Assembly: GCA_003210795.1 (NCBI GenBank)
Contig: QCUJ01000001.1
Coordinates: 62,001 to 126,000 of the forward strand
DNA from: Synechococcus sp. AG-679-B05
GTDB taxonomy: Bacteria > Cyanobacteriota > Cyanobacteriia > PCC-6307 > Cyanobiaceae
DNA: 64,000 nt
Reading direction: 5' to 3'
A program made the position numbers and the translations under genes. A model generated the notes under the pieces. It made no database searches, had not been told where the DNA came from, and saw nothing but the letters and a program-made list of their open reading frames with translations. How positions within the stretch are numbered: position 1 is the first letter of the stretch; the number at the start of each line of letters is the position of its first letter. Shown here one piece after another: positions 52,507 to 62,328 of this stretch.

Positions 52507-54843
52507 ATGAAATTTTCGGTCGCTGACCTGCTGGATCAGCTCTCCACCGACCAGTCGGTTTCTCAGGCGACCCTGGCGAAGATTTTCAAGCTCAGCAATA
52601 AGACGGATAAAGCTGGATTGGATCTTGCCAGCGTTGCACTTGCCAAGGTTGGTGTTCTCGAAATACTCGAGAATGGGGAACTGCAACGTCTTCAGAATGA
52701 AGAGCTGATTGATGCTCGACTGCGCTGCAGCAGCAAAGGCTTCTGCTTTGCGATTCGGGATGACGGTGGAGATGACATTTATATCCGTGATCACCAGTTG
52801 AATCACGCCTGGAATGGCGATCGCGTACTGGTGCGTGTCACCCGTGAGGGAGGGCGACGTAGATCTCCGGAAGGTGGAGTGCAATGCATTCTCGAACGAG
52901 CAACGCGATCGCTTCTTGCACAGGTGAAGCAGCAGGACGAACTGCTGATGGCGTCACCTCTGGATGACCGAATGCTCGCCACTATTCAGCTCAATGAGGA
53001 CGCTGCAGAGCACCTTCCATCAGACCCCCCAACCGCTGTCGTTGAAGTTGCTGTCGATCGCTACCCCCTGGCGCAGTACCCAGCCCAGGGGCGAGTTGCT
53101 CGACCACTTCCGCTGGATGGTGGTCCGGCTGCTGATCGGGAGCTGCTGCTCACGAAGGTTGGTCTGCATGCTCCGGCTCCAGCACCACGCGGTTCAGCCA
53201 AGTCACCGCAAAGCAAAAGCAGAACGGATCTCTCTGAGCAACCCGTTCTGCTGTTCAACGGTTGGAACATCAAAGACGCACCTCCGCTTCCCGCCGTACA
53301 TGTTGAAGCCCGCGATGGCGGAATCCGGCTCTGGGTTCACGCTCCAACCGTGTCCGAACGCATCGGACTTGGCAACAGCCTTGATGGGTGGCTGCGGGAC
53401 AGATCCGAGGCGCTCTGTTTAGGCGGGGCTTGGCATGGTCTGCTGACTCCAACCCTGTCGAAAGCCTGCAGTTTCAACGTCGGCGAGTCCAACGATGCAC
53501 TCACGGTTCGTCTGGATGTCTCTGCCAATGGTGAGCTAAAGGATTGGGAGTTTTTGCTCAGCACGATTCGACCGGTTGCCGAAATTCAGCGAAGCCACCT
53601 CTCCGCCCTTGCGGATCGCAAGCCCAGGGCAAGAACGATTCCTGCTGCTCTGAAGCCGCTCAAGGACCATCTGAATCAGCTGGAGTCAGTGTTGTTCTGT
53701 GCCAACTGTCTGATGGAGCAGGAACAGGCGGGTGGTGCTGTGATCCTCAATCTCCCCGCACCAGCCATGGATGCTCTTGGAGATTTGAACGCAGTGGATC
53801 CAACCGGACTGAGGCACCGTTGGGTGGATGCCCTCGACAAACGAGATCCCAACTCGGTTCTTCAACCCCTGCTCCGGGCTGCTGACCGCGCCTGGGGAGA
53901 GCATCGGAACAGTCTTGGTCTGCCGGCCATCACCTTGCAGGTCAATCAGCCGGATGTCTCGGTGTTAACCGATGTCGCAAAGACAGCCATTGCCCTTGAC
54001 CTTCCCCTTGAGCTCGAGGAGGACGGCAGTCCCTCCGCTCAAGAACTGATCACTGTTTTTGCCGGCTGTGATCAGCAACGGGTCCTGGAGCAACAGCTCA
54101 GCTATTCCTTGCCACAACCCATGTTCACCGGAGGGGTTGCCGCCTCCGATGGTGCACTGAACCCGGGAGCTGGCCATCCAGAAGAATCCACGTCACCGGC
54201 GCCCTGGTGCTGTGCAGCCTTGAGCTACGCCCACCTCGTCAATCAACAAGTGCTGCAGATGCTCCTGCAGGACGGCAAGGACCGAACCAGTGTGCGTCAG
54301 AAGGAACGTATTGCTCTCGGTCGGCGCGGTGCGGCGGATGCCATTCAGTGGTCGCTGTTCACGGCGGCCCAGGACGAGAAGCTACGGGGAATCGTCAGTC
54401 AGCGTTTGCTGCATCGGCTCAATACACGCCGTCGTCAGGTGCTGGAACTGGAAGGGGACCTGTTGTCCTTGGTTCAGGCCCGTGCAGCACAGCTTCTGGT
54501 CGGCCAGGAAGCTGACGGTCGCGTGAGCGGAGTCCAGAGTTATGGCTTCTTCGTGGAGGTGGGCGACACACGTTTCGAAGGGCTTGTGCACGTCAGCTCG
54601 CTGAATGACGACTGGTACGAGTACCGCTCCCGACAGAATCGTTTGGTTGGTCGCAAGAACCGCCGTGTTTACCAATTGGGAGATCCGGTTCGGGTGAACG
54701 TGATGAAGGTGGATGTGCTGCGAAACCAGATCGATCTGGAGGTGATTCCTACGGAATTGGAGGAAGCGTCTTCATCACCTGAGGAGGCTGATTCACCCGA
54801 AACGCTAGTTGAACTGACACCCGTCACCCTGAGCAATCCCTGA
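52507..54843 (+). CDS. RNase R/VacB-type ribonuclease with C-terminal S1 domain
   Basis: N-terminal cold-shock-like SSKGFCFAIRDDGGDDIYIRDHQLNHAWNGDRVLVRV; C-terminal S1 GRVSGVQSYGFFVEVGDTRFEGLVHVSSL. Confidence 0.88.
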   Translation: MKFSVADLLDQLSTDQSVSQATLAKIFKLSNKTDKAGLDLASVALAKVGVLEILENGELQRLQNEELIDARLRCSSKGFCFAIRDDGGDDIYIRDHQLNHAWNGDRVLVRVTREGGRRRSPEGGVQCILERATRSLLAQVKQQDELLMASPLDDRMLATIQLNEDAAEHLPSDPPTAVVEVAVDRYPLAQYPAQGRVARPLPLDGGPAADRELLLTKVGLHAPAPAPRGSAKSPQSKSRTDLSEQPVLLFNGWNIKDAPPLPAVHVEARDGGIRLWVHAPTVSERIGLGNSLDGWLRDRSEALCLGGAWHGLLTPTLSKACSFNVGESNDALTVRLDVSANGELKDWEFLLSTIRPVAEIQRSHLSALADRKPRARTIPAALKPLKDHLNQLESVLFCANCLMEQEQAGGAVILNLPAPAMDALGDLNAVDPTGLRHRWVDALDKRDPNSVLQPLLRAADRAWGEHRNSLGLPAITLQVNQPDVSVLTDVAKTAIALDLPLELEEDGSPSAQELITVFAGCDQQRVLEQQLSYSLPQPMFTGGVAASDGALNPGAGHPEESTSPAPWCCAALSYAHLVNQQVLQMLLQDGKDRTSVRQKERIALGRRGAADAIQWSLFTAAQDEKLRGIVSQRLLHRLNTRRRQVLELEGDLLSLVQARAAQLLVGQEADGRVSGVQSYGFFVEVGDTRFEGLVHVSSLNDDWYEYRSRQNRLVGRKNRRVYQLGDPVRVNVMKVDVLRNQIDLEVIPTELEEASSSPEEADSPETLVELTPVTLSNP

Positions 54844-54845
54844 CC

Positions 54846-55454
54846 ATGGATCCGTATGTGCTGGCGGTCACGGGTGCATCGGCCCAGCCCCTGGCTGAAC
54901 GCACCCTGCAGCTTCTGTTGCAGGCCGGTCGTTCTGTTCATCTCGTTCTCAGCAAAGGCGCTTACTCCGTCTTTCAGGCGGAACAGGGACTGAGCGTTCC
55001 TGTAGACCCCCAACGACAAATGAACTTCTGGCGCGATCGTCTGTCGAGCACCAGTGGTGAGTTGATCTGTCACCGCTGGAATGATCAGAGCGTGAGCATC
55101 GCAAGCGGAAGTTTTCGCACACGCGCCATGTTGATCGTGCCCTGCAGCATGGGCACGGTTGGACGGATCAACGCAGGCATTGCATCAGGACTGATCGAGC
55201 GCTGTGCCGATGTTCACCTCAAGGAGGGGCGCCCGTTGGTGATTGCGCCGAGAGAAACGCCGTTCAACTTGATCCATCTACGCAATCTCACAGCCCTTGC
55301 CGAGGCAGGCGCTCGAATTGCGGCTCCAATCCCCGCCTGGTACACCCAGCCAAGGACCCTTGAAGACATGGTTGATTTCTTGGTGATTCGCTTACTGGAC
55401 GGCTTGGAGCGGGACCTTGCACCGCTTCAGCGCTGGTCTGGACCGATCGAATGA
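54846..55454 (+). CDS. ubiX: flavin prenyltransferase UbiX
   Basis: LAVTGASAQPLAERTLQLLLQAG, MLIVPCSMGTVGRINAGIASGLIERCADVHLKEGRPLVIAPRETPFNLIHLRNL. Confidence 0.95.
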   Translation: MDPYVLAVTGASAQPLAERTLQLLLQAGRSVHLVLSKGAYSVFQAEQGLSVPVDPQRQMNFWRDRLSSTSGELICHRWNDQSVSIASGSFRTRAMLIVPCSMGTVGRINAGIASGLIERCADVHLKEGRPLVIAPRETPFNLIHLRNLTALAEAGARIAAPIPAWYTQPRTLEDMVDFLVIRLLDGLERDLAPLQRWSGPIE

Positions 55455-55933
55455 AGCTGTTGCAACGGCTGTTCCTTGTTCCGTGCCTGGCTCCTTTGCT
55501 CGCATTGCTGCTGATCGCGGTGTCAACAACCCGTACGCCGTCTCGGCTCCAAATTCTTCTGTGGACCAGCAATCCTCAGCCAATCGGTCTCTGGATGGCC
55601 CTTGCCGGGGTTGGTGGCGCAGGCCTGAGTGGTTTGGCAGCTCTGTTGCTGATGCCCGCTGCGCCCAGCCTGAGACGCCAATTCCATCAACCTGTCGAGC
55701 CGAATCGACCCATTGATGACTTCGGCATCAACCCTCCAAAGGGAGCGGACCCGATGCCTGAACGGGACATTCGTGATCCAGCTCCTACCGTGGCAGTGCC
55801 GTATCGCGTTGTTCAGCGTGGTTCATCGCAACAGCGAAGAGCCCCTGATGCTCCAGATAGAAAACCCGAACCAGTTGCATCGCAGCCCATGAGCTCCATG
55901 GATTGGGGGGATAGTCCAGATCAAGACTGGTGA
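55451..55933 (+). CDS. hypothetical protein with two TM segments and a disordered tail
   Basis: Complete ORF, ATGA overlap with ubiX. Confidence 0.6.
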   Translation: MKLLQRLFLVPCLAPLLALLLIAVSTTRTPSRLQILLWTSNPQPIGLWMALAGVGGAGLSGLAALLLMPAAPSLRRQFHQPVEPNRPIDDFGINPPKGADPMPERDIRDPAPTVAVPYRVVQRGSSQQRRAPDAPDRKPEPVASQPMSSMDWGDSPDQDW

Positions 55934-55978
55934 GCAGCGAATGGTGCTGATTACAGTTCCGAAAGATTTGACGACGCG

Positions 55979-56512
55979 TTGAGCGACACCCCACAACCCA
56001 CAGAGAAGCCCAGCGAGGACACCAAGCCGGCTCCTGCTGCCAAGGAATCACCGAAAGAGAAGCCAAGCGAAGAAGCAAAGCCGGCTCCTGCTGCCAAGGA
56101 ATCACCGAAAGAGAAGCCAGCGGCAAAGCCTGCCGCAAAAGCCAAGCCCCCCAAGCCTGAAGACAAACCCTTTCCGGAGTTCATCGACACGCTGTTCATT
56201 CCAGCCGTCGAAAAACAGTTGGGGGAAAACTCCATCAAGCCAGAGAGGCTTGAACGCGTCACAGAATCTCGTCCCGTAGTCGGCGGTGATTGCTCAATGG
56301 TGGTTGGGGTTCTCCCCGGTGGCCGCCGTTTCTGGGTGTGCTTCGCCAAGGAGAACATCAACAGCCCGAAGCACATCGCCCTGGCAGAGCCAGGCAGTGA
56401 GCCCACGCTGCTGGAATCGTTCCTCATCGATGAGAAACGGATGACCCTGCCCCTGCTGGTGTCCCGTCTTCTGCAACGGTTGAACGGGCAGAAGTGGCTG
56501 GGGCGTAACTGA
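55979..56512 (+). CDS. DUF2996-like protein with Pro/Lys/Ala-rich N-terminus
   Basis: FPEFIDTLFIPAVEKQLGE...KHIALAEPGSEPTLLESFLIDEKRMTLPLLVSRLLQRLNGQKWL; TTG start. Confidence 0.7.
   Translation: MSDTPQPTEKPSEDTKPAPAAKESPKEKPSEEAKPAPAAKESPKEKPAAKPAAKAKPPKPEDKPFPEFIDTLFIPAVEKQLGENSIKPERLERVTESRPVVGGDCSMVVGVLPGGRRFWVCFAKENINSPKHIALAEPGSEPTLLESFLIDEKRMTLPLLVSRLLQRLNGQKWLGRN
56024..56122 (+). repeat. 54-bp in-frame tandem repeat (~1.8 copies) encoding KPAPAAKESPKEKPSEEA
   Basis: AAGCCGGCTCCTGCTGCCAAGGAATCACCGAAAGAGAAGCCA occurs at 56024 and again at 56078 with no mismatch over that core. Confidence 0.9.
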
Positions 56513-56567
56513 ACGTCTCAGCATTACGCGGTCGGCTTTAGATTCCCGGTAAGTGAAATCGGAGCCG

Positions 56568-57638
56568 ATGGTCCCTCCCACCGCCGTCGCAAAAGGAAGT
56601 GCCGTTGCCGTCAAGGATCCAGTCAAGGACACGATCCTGACTCCTCGGTTCTACACAACCGATTTCGAAGCCATGGCCGACATGGATCTTCAGCCCAACG
56701 AGGCTGAACTGGAAGCCATCTGCGAGGAATTCCGAAAGGATTACAACCGACACCATTTCGTTCGTAACGACGAATTTGATGGAGCTGCCGACAAACTCGA
56801 TCCGCAGACCCGTCGCGTATTTATTGAATTTCTGGAACAGAGCTGTACGTCTGAGTTCTCCGGTTTTCTCCTCTACAAGGAACTAAGCCGCCGGATCAAG
56901 AAGAAAAATCCGCTGCTCGCTGAGTGCTTCGGACATATGGCACGGGATGAAGCTCGCCATGCGGGATTCCTCAATAAGGCTATGAGTGACTTCGGGATGC
57001 AGTTGGACCTTGGTTTTCTGACGGCCAACAAGGACTACACATTCTTCAAGCCGAAATTCATCTTTTACGCCACATATCTCTCGGAAAAGATTGGATACTG
57101 GCGTTACATCGCCATTTTCAGACATCTGGAAAAGAATCCTGACAGCAAAATCTTTCCCATTTTTAACTTTTTTGAAAACTGGTGCCAGGACGAGAACCGC
57201 CACGGTGATTTCTTCGATGCACTGATGAAAGCTCAGCCTGACACTGTTCGTGGGCCCATAGCCAAGCTTTGGTGTCGATTCTTCCTTTTGGCTGTCTTCG
57301 CAACGATGTATGTGCGTGACGTTGCCCGAAAGGAGTTCTACGAAGCACTGAGCCTAGATGCACGCACCTACGACAAGATGGTGATTGAAAAAACCAATGA
57401 AACTTCAGCTCGTGTTTTTCCTGTTGTTCTCGATGTGAACAACAGCAAATTCTGGGATCGACTTGAACGTCTGGTGGACAACAACGCCGCGTTGGAGGCA
57501 GCCGATAACAGCAGCGCTTCTGCGCCATTGAAGCTGCTCCGCAAGCTGCCCTATTGGATCGGAAATGGTGCTGTGATGGCCAAACTTTTCCTGATGTCTC
57601 CTATCGACAGCGACAAGTTCCAGCCCGCTGTCCGCTGA
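56568..57638 (+). CDS. acsF: Mg-protoporphyrin IX monomethyl ester (oxidative) cyclase
   Basis: [65 protein letters not shown] diiron motifs. Confidence 0.97.
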   Translation: MVPPTAVAKGSAVAVKDPVKDTILTPRFYTTDFEAMADMDLQPNEAELEAICEEFRKDYNRHHFVRNDEFDGAADKLDPQTRRVFIEFLEQSCTSEFSGFLLYKELSRRIKKKNPLLAECFGHMARDEARHAGFLNKAMSDFGMQLDLGFLTANKDYTFFKPKFIFYATYLSEKIGYWRYIAIFRHLEKNPDSKIFPIFNFFENWCQDENRHGDFFDALMKAQPDTVRGPIAKLWCRFFLLAVFATMYVRDVARKEFYEALSLDARTYDKMVIEKTNETSARVFPVVLDVNNSKFWDRLERLVDNNAALEAADNSSASAPLKLLRKLPYWIGNGAVMAKLFLMSPIDSDKFQPAVR

Positions 57639-57642
57639 GCCA

Positions 57643-59052
57643 TTGACTGACACTTTCTCTCAGGCCTGGAGTGATTCTCTCCAGGCTCTATTGCAACGTG
57701 GCTCTTCAGCTGGAGCCGATCTGGTTGAGATTTTTCTGGAACGAACTGACCATATTGGTTTGCTTGCCGAGCAGGATCGGATCACTAGCGTGAATCCCAC
57801 GTTTGCCAAAGGAGCAGGGATTCGCGTGTTCCTCAACGGTCGGGACGGATTTGTCAGCACCAACGATCTGAGCCAGGAGGGTCTGACCCGCTCCTTGGAT
57901 CAGGCTCTCGCAATGCTTGGCCTGGAGGCCAGTGACTTGAGCACGGCGAATGGTTTTGAAGGCCTCAGCCCCTTGCGTGACTACGGTCATGACAAGGAAA
58001 CCTGGCTGGCAACATGCCCGTCCATGGCCGATGCCAGCTCGCGCTTGCTGCAGGGAACCGCTCAGCTGGAGCGCCTCGGCCAGCATCTGCAGGTACGTCG
58101 CGGTAGCTACGCACGAGATTGGCAGGAAGTTCTGGTTGCAGCTTCGGATGGAACCTTCGCTCGCGATATCAGGCTCCACCAATCAACAGGGCTTTCTGTT
58201 CTCGCTGCTGATGGCGACCACCGATCCAGCGTTGGCCGTCGTTACGGCAGCTCAGACAGACCCGATGATTTGCACACATGGGATGTGGAAGCCAGTGCGG
58301 CAGAGGTCTGTCAAAGCGCAGGCAAGATGTTGCGGGCTGACTATGTGGAAGCCGGCCAAATGCCAGTCGTTCTGGCTAATCGTTTCGGTGGAGTGATCTT
58401 CCACGAAGCCTGTGGTCATCTTCTTGAAACGACGCAGATCGAACGAGGCACCACTCCGTTCTCAGACAAAGTGGGTCAATCGATTGCCCATTCCGCCGTT
58501 ACAGCGATCGACGAAGGAATCAGCAGTGGCGCTTTCGGATCGCTGGCCATGGACGATGAGGGAATGGAACCTCAGCGAACCGTTCTGATCAAAGATGGCG
58601 TTCTGCAGTGTTTCATCAGCGATCGAGCTGGAGAGCTCCGTACTGGTCATCAACGCACCGGCAGCGGACGTCGTCAGAGTCATTCGTTCGCAGCTGCAAG
58701 CCGGATGCGCAACACCTATATCGATGCTGGTCCGCATACCCCGGAACAGCTGATTTCCTCTGTTGACAATGGTCTGTATTGCAAGGCCATGGGCGGCGGA
58801 AGTGTCGGCCCAACCGGCCAGTTCAACTTTTCCGTGGAGGAGGGTTATCTGATTAAAGATGGCCAGCTGGGGCGTCCGGTGAAGGGGGCAACCCTGATCG
58901 GCGATGCCAAAGAAGTCATGCCGAGAATATCTATGTGCGCCAATGATCTTGATCTTGCAGCGGGGTTCTGTGGATCCGTCAGCGGAAGTGTGTTCGTCAC
59001 CGTCGGCCAGCCCCACATCAAGGTTGACACGATCACTGTTGGAGGCCGTTGA
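57643..59052 (+). CDS. tldD: TldD/PmbA family protein (TldD-like)
   Basis: FGGVIFHEACGHLLETTQIERG (HExxxH), SHSFAAASRMRNTYIDAG, CANDLDLAAGFCGSVSGSVFVTVGQPHIKVDTITVGG. Confidence 0.92.
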   Translation: MTDTFSQAWSDSLQALLQRGSSAGADLVEIFLERTDHIGLLAEQDRITSVNPTFAKGAGIRVFLNGRDGFVSTNDLSQEGLTRSLDQALAMLGLEASDLSTANGFEGLSPLRDYGHDKETWLATCPSMADASSRLLQGTAQLERLGQHLQVRRGSYARDWQEVLVAASDGTFARDIRLHQSTGLSVLAADGDHRSSVGRRYGSSDRPDDLHTWDVEASAAEVCQSAGKMLRADYVEAGQMPVVLANRFGGVIFHEACGHLLETTQIERGTTPFSDKVGQSIAHSAVTAIDEGISSGAFGSLAMDDEGMEPQRTVLIKDGVLQCFISDRAGELRTGHQRTGSGRRQSHSFAAASRMRNTYIDAGPHTPEQLISSVDNGLYCKAMGGGSVGPTGQFNFSVEEGYLIKDGQLGRPVKGATLIGDAKEVMPRISMCANDLDLAAGFCGSVSGSVFVTVGQPHIKVDTITVGGR

Positions 59053-60419
59053 GGATGACATTTCAATCTCTCAACGCTGTACAGCTCCGGGATCGCATTC
59101 AGTTACTTGCGCAGCAGGCTGGTGTTCAGCACTGGGACCTAGGCGCGGCCTGCAGTGACGATTGTTCAGTTCAGGTTGACCGTGGTGAAGCAAAGCAGCT
59201 GAAGGCTTCACAACGGAGTTCCATCACCGTTCGTGTCTGGAACAGCGATGGGCTTGTGGGAATCACCAGCACCACGGATCTTTCCGACGGTGGGCTGCAA
59301 CAGGCACTCGATGGTGCCAGGCAAGCAAGCCAATACGGAAATCCTGATGATGTTCCCCAATTTTCTCCATTGGCTACAGCTCCCCTGCCGGAGCTGAATC
59401 GACCGTTGAAATCTCGTCAGGGCATCCTCCCCTTGCTTGCCAGGCTTCGGGATGCGGAGGCTGATCTTTTGGGTCGCCATCCAGCCATTCAGACCGTTCC
59501 CTACAACGGCATGGCTGAATCCCTCTCCACCAGTCTTTATCTCAACAGCGATGGCGCCGTTCGCACGATGGAACGGACGCAGGCCAGCCTTTATCTGTAC
59601 GCCAAAGCCGAAGAACAGGGTCGTAAACCCCGCAGCTCCGGAGCTGTCCGTCTTGCCCTTGGAAGTGACGAGCTCGATATTCCAGGTTGCATCAAAGAAG
59701 CTGCCGAGCGAACGGTCAGTCATCTCGGATATCAACCCATCGAGACGGGTGTCTACCGCGTGTGCTTCACACCAGAGGCCTTCCTCTCTCTGCTCGGTGC
59801 CTTCAGCAGCATGTTCAGTGCCCGCGCAGTGCTGGATGGTGTCAGCCTGAGCAATCGCGACTCAATTGGTGATTCACTCGCTGTTCCCTACCTTTCGCTC
59901 TACGACGACGGACTTCACCCAGGGCATCTCAGTGCGGCACCTTTTGATGGTGAAGGAACACCAACTCAGAAGTTATGTCTTATTGAAGCTGGAAAACTGC
60001 GAAACTTCCTTCATTCCGAGGCAACGGCGAGAAGCTTCGGAGTTCAACCCACGGGGCATGCTGGTCTTGGCGCGAAAGTGTCCGTCGGTCCGGATTGGTT
60101 TGTTGTTCAAACCAGCGAAGGAAGCAGCAGTGGTTCTGCTCTGAACCACACAACATGCACCGATCCTTTCGTTCTGATTGAAGATCTTTCCGCTCTTCAT
60201 GCCGGGGTGAAGGCAACCCAGGGATCGTTCTCATTGCCGTTCGATGGCTGGTTGGTCAAAGACGGCGAACGCATTTCCGTTGAAGCGGCCACCGTTGCCG
60301 GAGACATTCGCAGCCTGATGAATTCCATCGTGCACCTGGAGCAGAATCTAGAGATCACCACCCGTGGTGTCGCTCCGCATGTCTGGGTGGATGGCCTGTC
60401 CATTACCGGGGAAGCCTGA
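59049..60419 (+). CDS. pmbA: TldD/PmbA family protein (TldE/PmbA-like)
   Basis: NQQ-like barrel region SLSNRDSIGDSLAVPYLSLYDDG; lacks HExxxH; ATGA overlap with tldD. Confidence 0.9.
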   Translation: MRMTFQSLNAVQLRDRIQLLAQQAGVQHWDLGAACSDDCSVQVDRGEAKQLKASQRSSITVRVWNSDGLVGITSTTDLSDGGLQQALDGARQASQYGNPDDVPQFSPLATAPLPELNRPLKSRQGILPLLARLRDAEADLLGRHPAIQTVPYNGMAESLSTSLYLNSDGAVRTMERTQASLYLYAKAEEQGRKPRSSGAVRLALGSDELDIPGCIKEAAERTVSHLGYQPIETGVYRVCFTPEAFLSLLGAFSSMFSARAVLDGVSLSNRDSIGDSLAVPYLSLYDDGLHPGHLSAAPFDGEGTPTQKLCLIEAGKLRNFLHSEATARSFGVQPTGHAGLGAKVSVGPDWFVVQTSEGSSSGSALNHTTCTDPFVLIEDLSALHAGVKATQGSFSLPFDGWLVKDGERISVEAATVAGDIRSLMNSIVHLEQNLEITTRGVAPHVWVDGLSITGEA

Positions 60420-60421
60420 TC

Positions 60422-61432
60422 TTGCGGCTTCTGTTTTGGGGGACGCCGGCCTATGCCGTTCAAACCCTGACTGCTTTGCATGATGCTGGCCACAGCATTG
60501 TCGGAGTTGTCACCCAACCCGATCGTCGCCGTGGACGCGGCAAGCGACTGGTGCCATCACCGGTGAAACAGAGAGCTGAAGAGATTGGTTGCCCTGTGTT
60601 CACTCCGGAACGAATACGACACGACGGTTCTTGTCAGCAACAGTTGGCTGACTTGCAACCCGATGCTTCCATCGTTGTGGCGTTTGGCCAGATTTTGCCG
60701 AGGGACGTTCTTCAACAACCACCGCTGGGATGTTGGAACGGCCATGGTTCACTTCTGCCACGCTGGCGGGGGGCTGGCCCCATTCAATGGTCTCTTCTGG
60801 AAGGAGATGTTGAAACCGGAGTCGGGATCATGGCGATGGAAGAGGGTCTCGATACAGGACCCGTTCTGCTTGAACGAAAGTTGAAGATCGGTCTGCTCGA
60901 AAACGCTGATCAATTGGGAGAACGCCTGAGTCGATTGACCGCTGAGCTGATGGTTGAGGCTTTACCTCGCATTGAGATGGCCGGTCCCGGGTCGGAAGCA
61001 GAGCGATGGAGGGCTCTGGACATGCGTTTTCAGAGCGATGAGCACACCTACGCGCGAATGCTCCAAAAGGGCGACTATCAGATCGACTGGTCCGCTTCAG
61101 CGTTGTCCATCCACCGACAGGTGATGGGCTTGTATCCAGGAGCCCAGACCAACTGCAAAGGGAAACGTCTCAAAATTCAATCAACCGAACCACTGATAGA
61201 GCGTCTGATTGATCAACTCTCACCAGAGGCAACTGCGTTAATCGGCTCATGGCCGACTGGAAAATATGAACCTGGAAGAGTTCTTACTGCTGTTCAGGAT
61301 CTTGGCATCGTTGTCAGTAGTTCCGGCTGCCCTCTTCTGATTCGGGAAGCACAATTGGAGGGTAAATCAAGAAGTCGTGGTCAGACCCTCGTCCAACAGA
61401 TGCAATCCGAAGTAGGGAGTCAACTGGGTTAG
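60422..61432 (+). CDS. fmt: methionyl-tRNA formyltransferase
   Basis: LLFWGTPAYAVQTLTALHDAGHSIVGVVTQPDRRRGRG, GSLLPRWRGAGPIQWSLLEGDVETGVGIMAMEEGLDTG. Confidence 0.97.
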   Translation: MRLLFWGTPAYAVQTLTALHDAGHSIVGVVTQPDRRRGRGKRLVPSPVKQRAEEIGCPVFTPERIRHDGSCQQQLADLQPDASIVVAFGQILPRDVLQQPPLGCWNGHGSLLPRWRGAGPIQWSLLEGDVETGVGIMAMEEGLDTGPVLLERKLKIGLLENADQLGERLSRLTAELMVEALPRIEMAGPGSEAERWRALDMRFQSDEHTYARMLQKGDYQIDWSASALSIHRQVMGLYPGAQTNCKGKRLKIQSTEPLIERLIDQLSPEATALIGSWPTGKYEPGRVLTAVQDLGIVVSSSGCPLLIREAQLEGKSRSRGQTLVQQMQSEVGSQLG

Positions 61433-61447
61433 CAACAAGATTACAAA

Positions 61448-61612
61448 TCAATCCTGATCAAGGTCCTGTCGAACAAGCTGTGCGGTCACAGACCGCTGAC
61501 GTTGCCAGAGGTCATAGAGCTCCAAAGCCATTTCTCGCAAACGCTTGGCATCAGAAACATTATCCAGTTCTCTGCGAAGCAATTCACGTTGGAACATTTC
61601 TTCTGGTGCCAT
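61448..61612 (-). CDS. conserved-looking 54-aa protein (absent from the ORF track)
   Basis: MAPEEMFQRELLRRELDNVSDAKRLREMALELYDLWQRQRSVTAQLVRQDLDQD, ATG to TGA. Confidence 0.65.
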   Translation of the reverse strand: MAPEEMFQRELLRRELDNVSDAKRLREMALELYDLWQRQRSVTAQLVRQDLDQD

Positions 61613-61671
61613 CAGCCAGACTCTGCATTGACCAATGTTATGTACAAACCAGTATCAGCGGCGTCCCTGAA

Positions 61672-62328
61672 TCAGTCTTCCATATAAAGCATTCGGGCTT
61701 GATTCCAGACCAGATCCAAATCAACATCATCCAGCTGCAGAGCTTCACAGTGATGAGCGTTTAACCAGGCTCTGCGCTCCGTGGTTTCAGCTGTCTGATT
61801 GAAAAATGAATCCTGTGCTGAAAGCACCCTAAATTTAAGAAATTCCAGCAATTGAGCCCTCAGACGTCGTCCATCAACACAACGCAACCGGCTGAGTGGA
61901 TCCTGAAGGCTGAGACTGCATCCCGGACTGATGCCTTGAACCCGCGGCGCAAGCACCTCAATCATCGTGGACGGTTGCTGGTGACGTTGTTTTGTTTCGG
62001 GGTGCGGTCGATAGATCCAGCCATTCACAATTCCGTCTAGGGGTGTGGAGAGCTGAATCCTCCAGAAGGAAAAGGTTTCCGGGGGATGTAATTCAGTCCA
62101 CTTCAACAGGTGAAAACAGTAGTCAGGGTCGCAGAATTTGATTTCTCTGGGCGCAACACTCAGGTTCAATGTTCCAGGCCAACAATCACCAAGGTCGAGC
62201 CCTTCAGCCAGAAAAAAGGGTCGCTGCATCGTGATGGTCCCCGATGGATAGGGCGAATCAACGCTGCGGCCGGACGCCACGCCATGTCCGCGGATCAACT
62301 GGGCAGAAAACCAGCCTTCCTTTGTCAT
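61672..62328 (-). CDS. hypothetical protein with GHGVASGR...GTLNLSV signature
   Basis: Complete ORF; ATG overlaps the stop of the upstream gene (ATGA). Confidence 0.6.
   Translation of the reverse strand: MTKEGWFSAQLIRGHGVASGRSVDSPYPSGTITMQRPFFLAEGLDLGDCWPGTLNLSVAPREIKFCDPDYCFHLLKWTELHPPETFSFWRIQLSTPLDGIVNGWIYRPHPETKQRHQQPSTMIEVLAPRVQGISPGCSLSLQDPLSRLRCVDGRRLRAQLLEFLKFRVLSAQDSFFNQTAETTERRAWLNAHHCEALQLDDVDLDLVWNQARMLYMED

Noticed and set aside
56024-56122. Tandem repeat considered as a CRISPR fragment
   Set aside because: Direct in-frame coding repeat with no unique spacers and no cas genes in the window.
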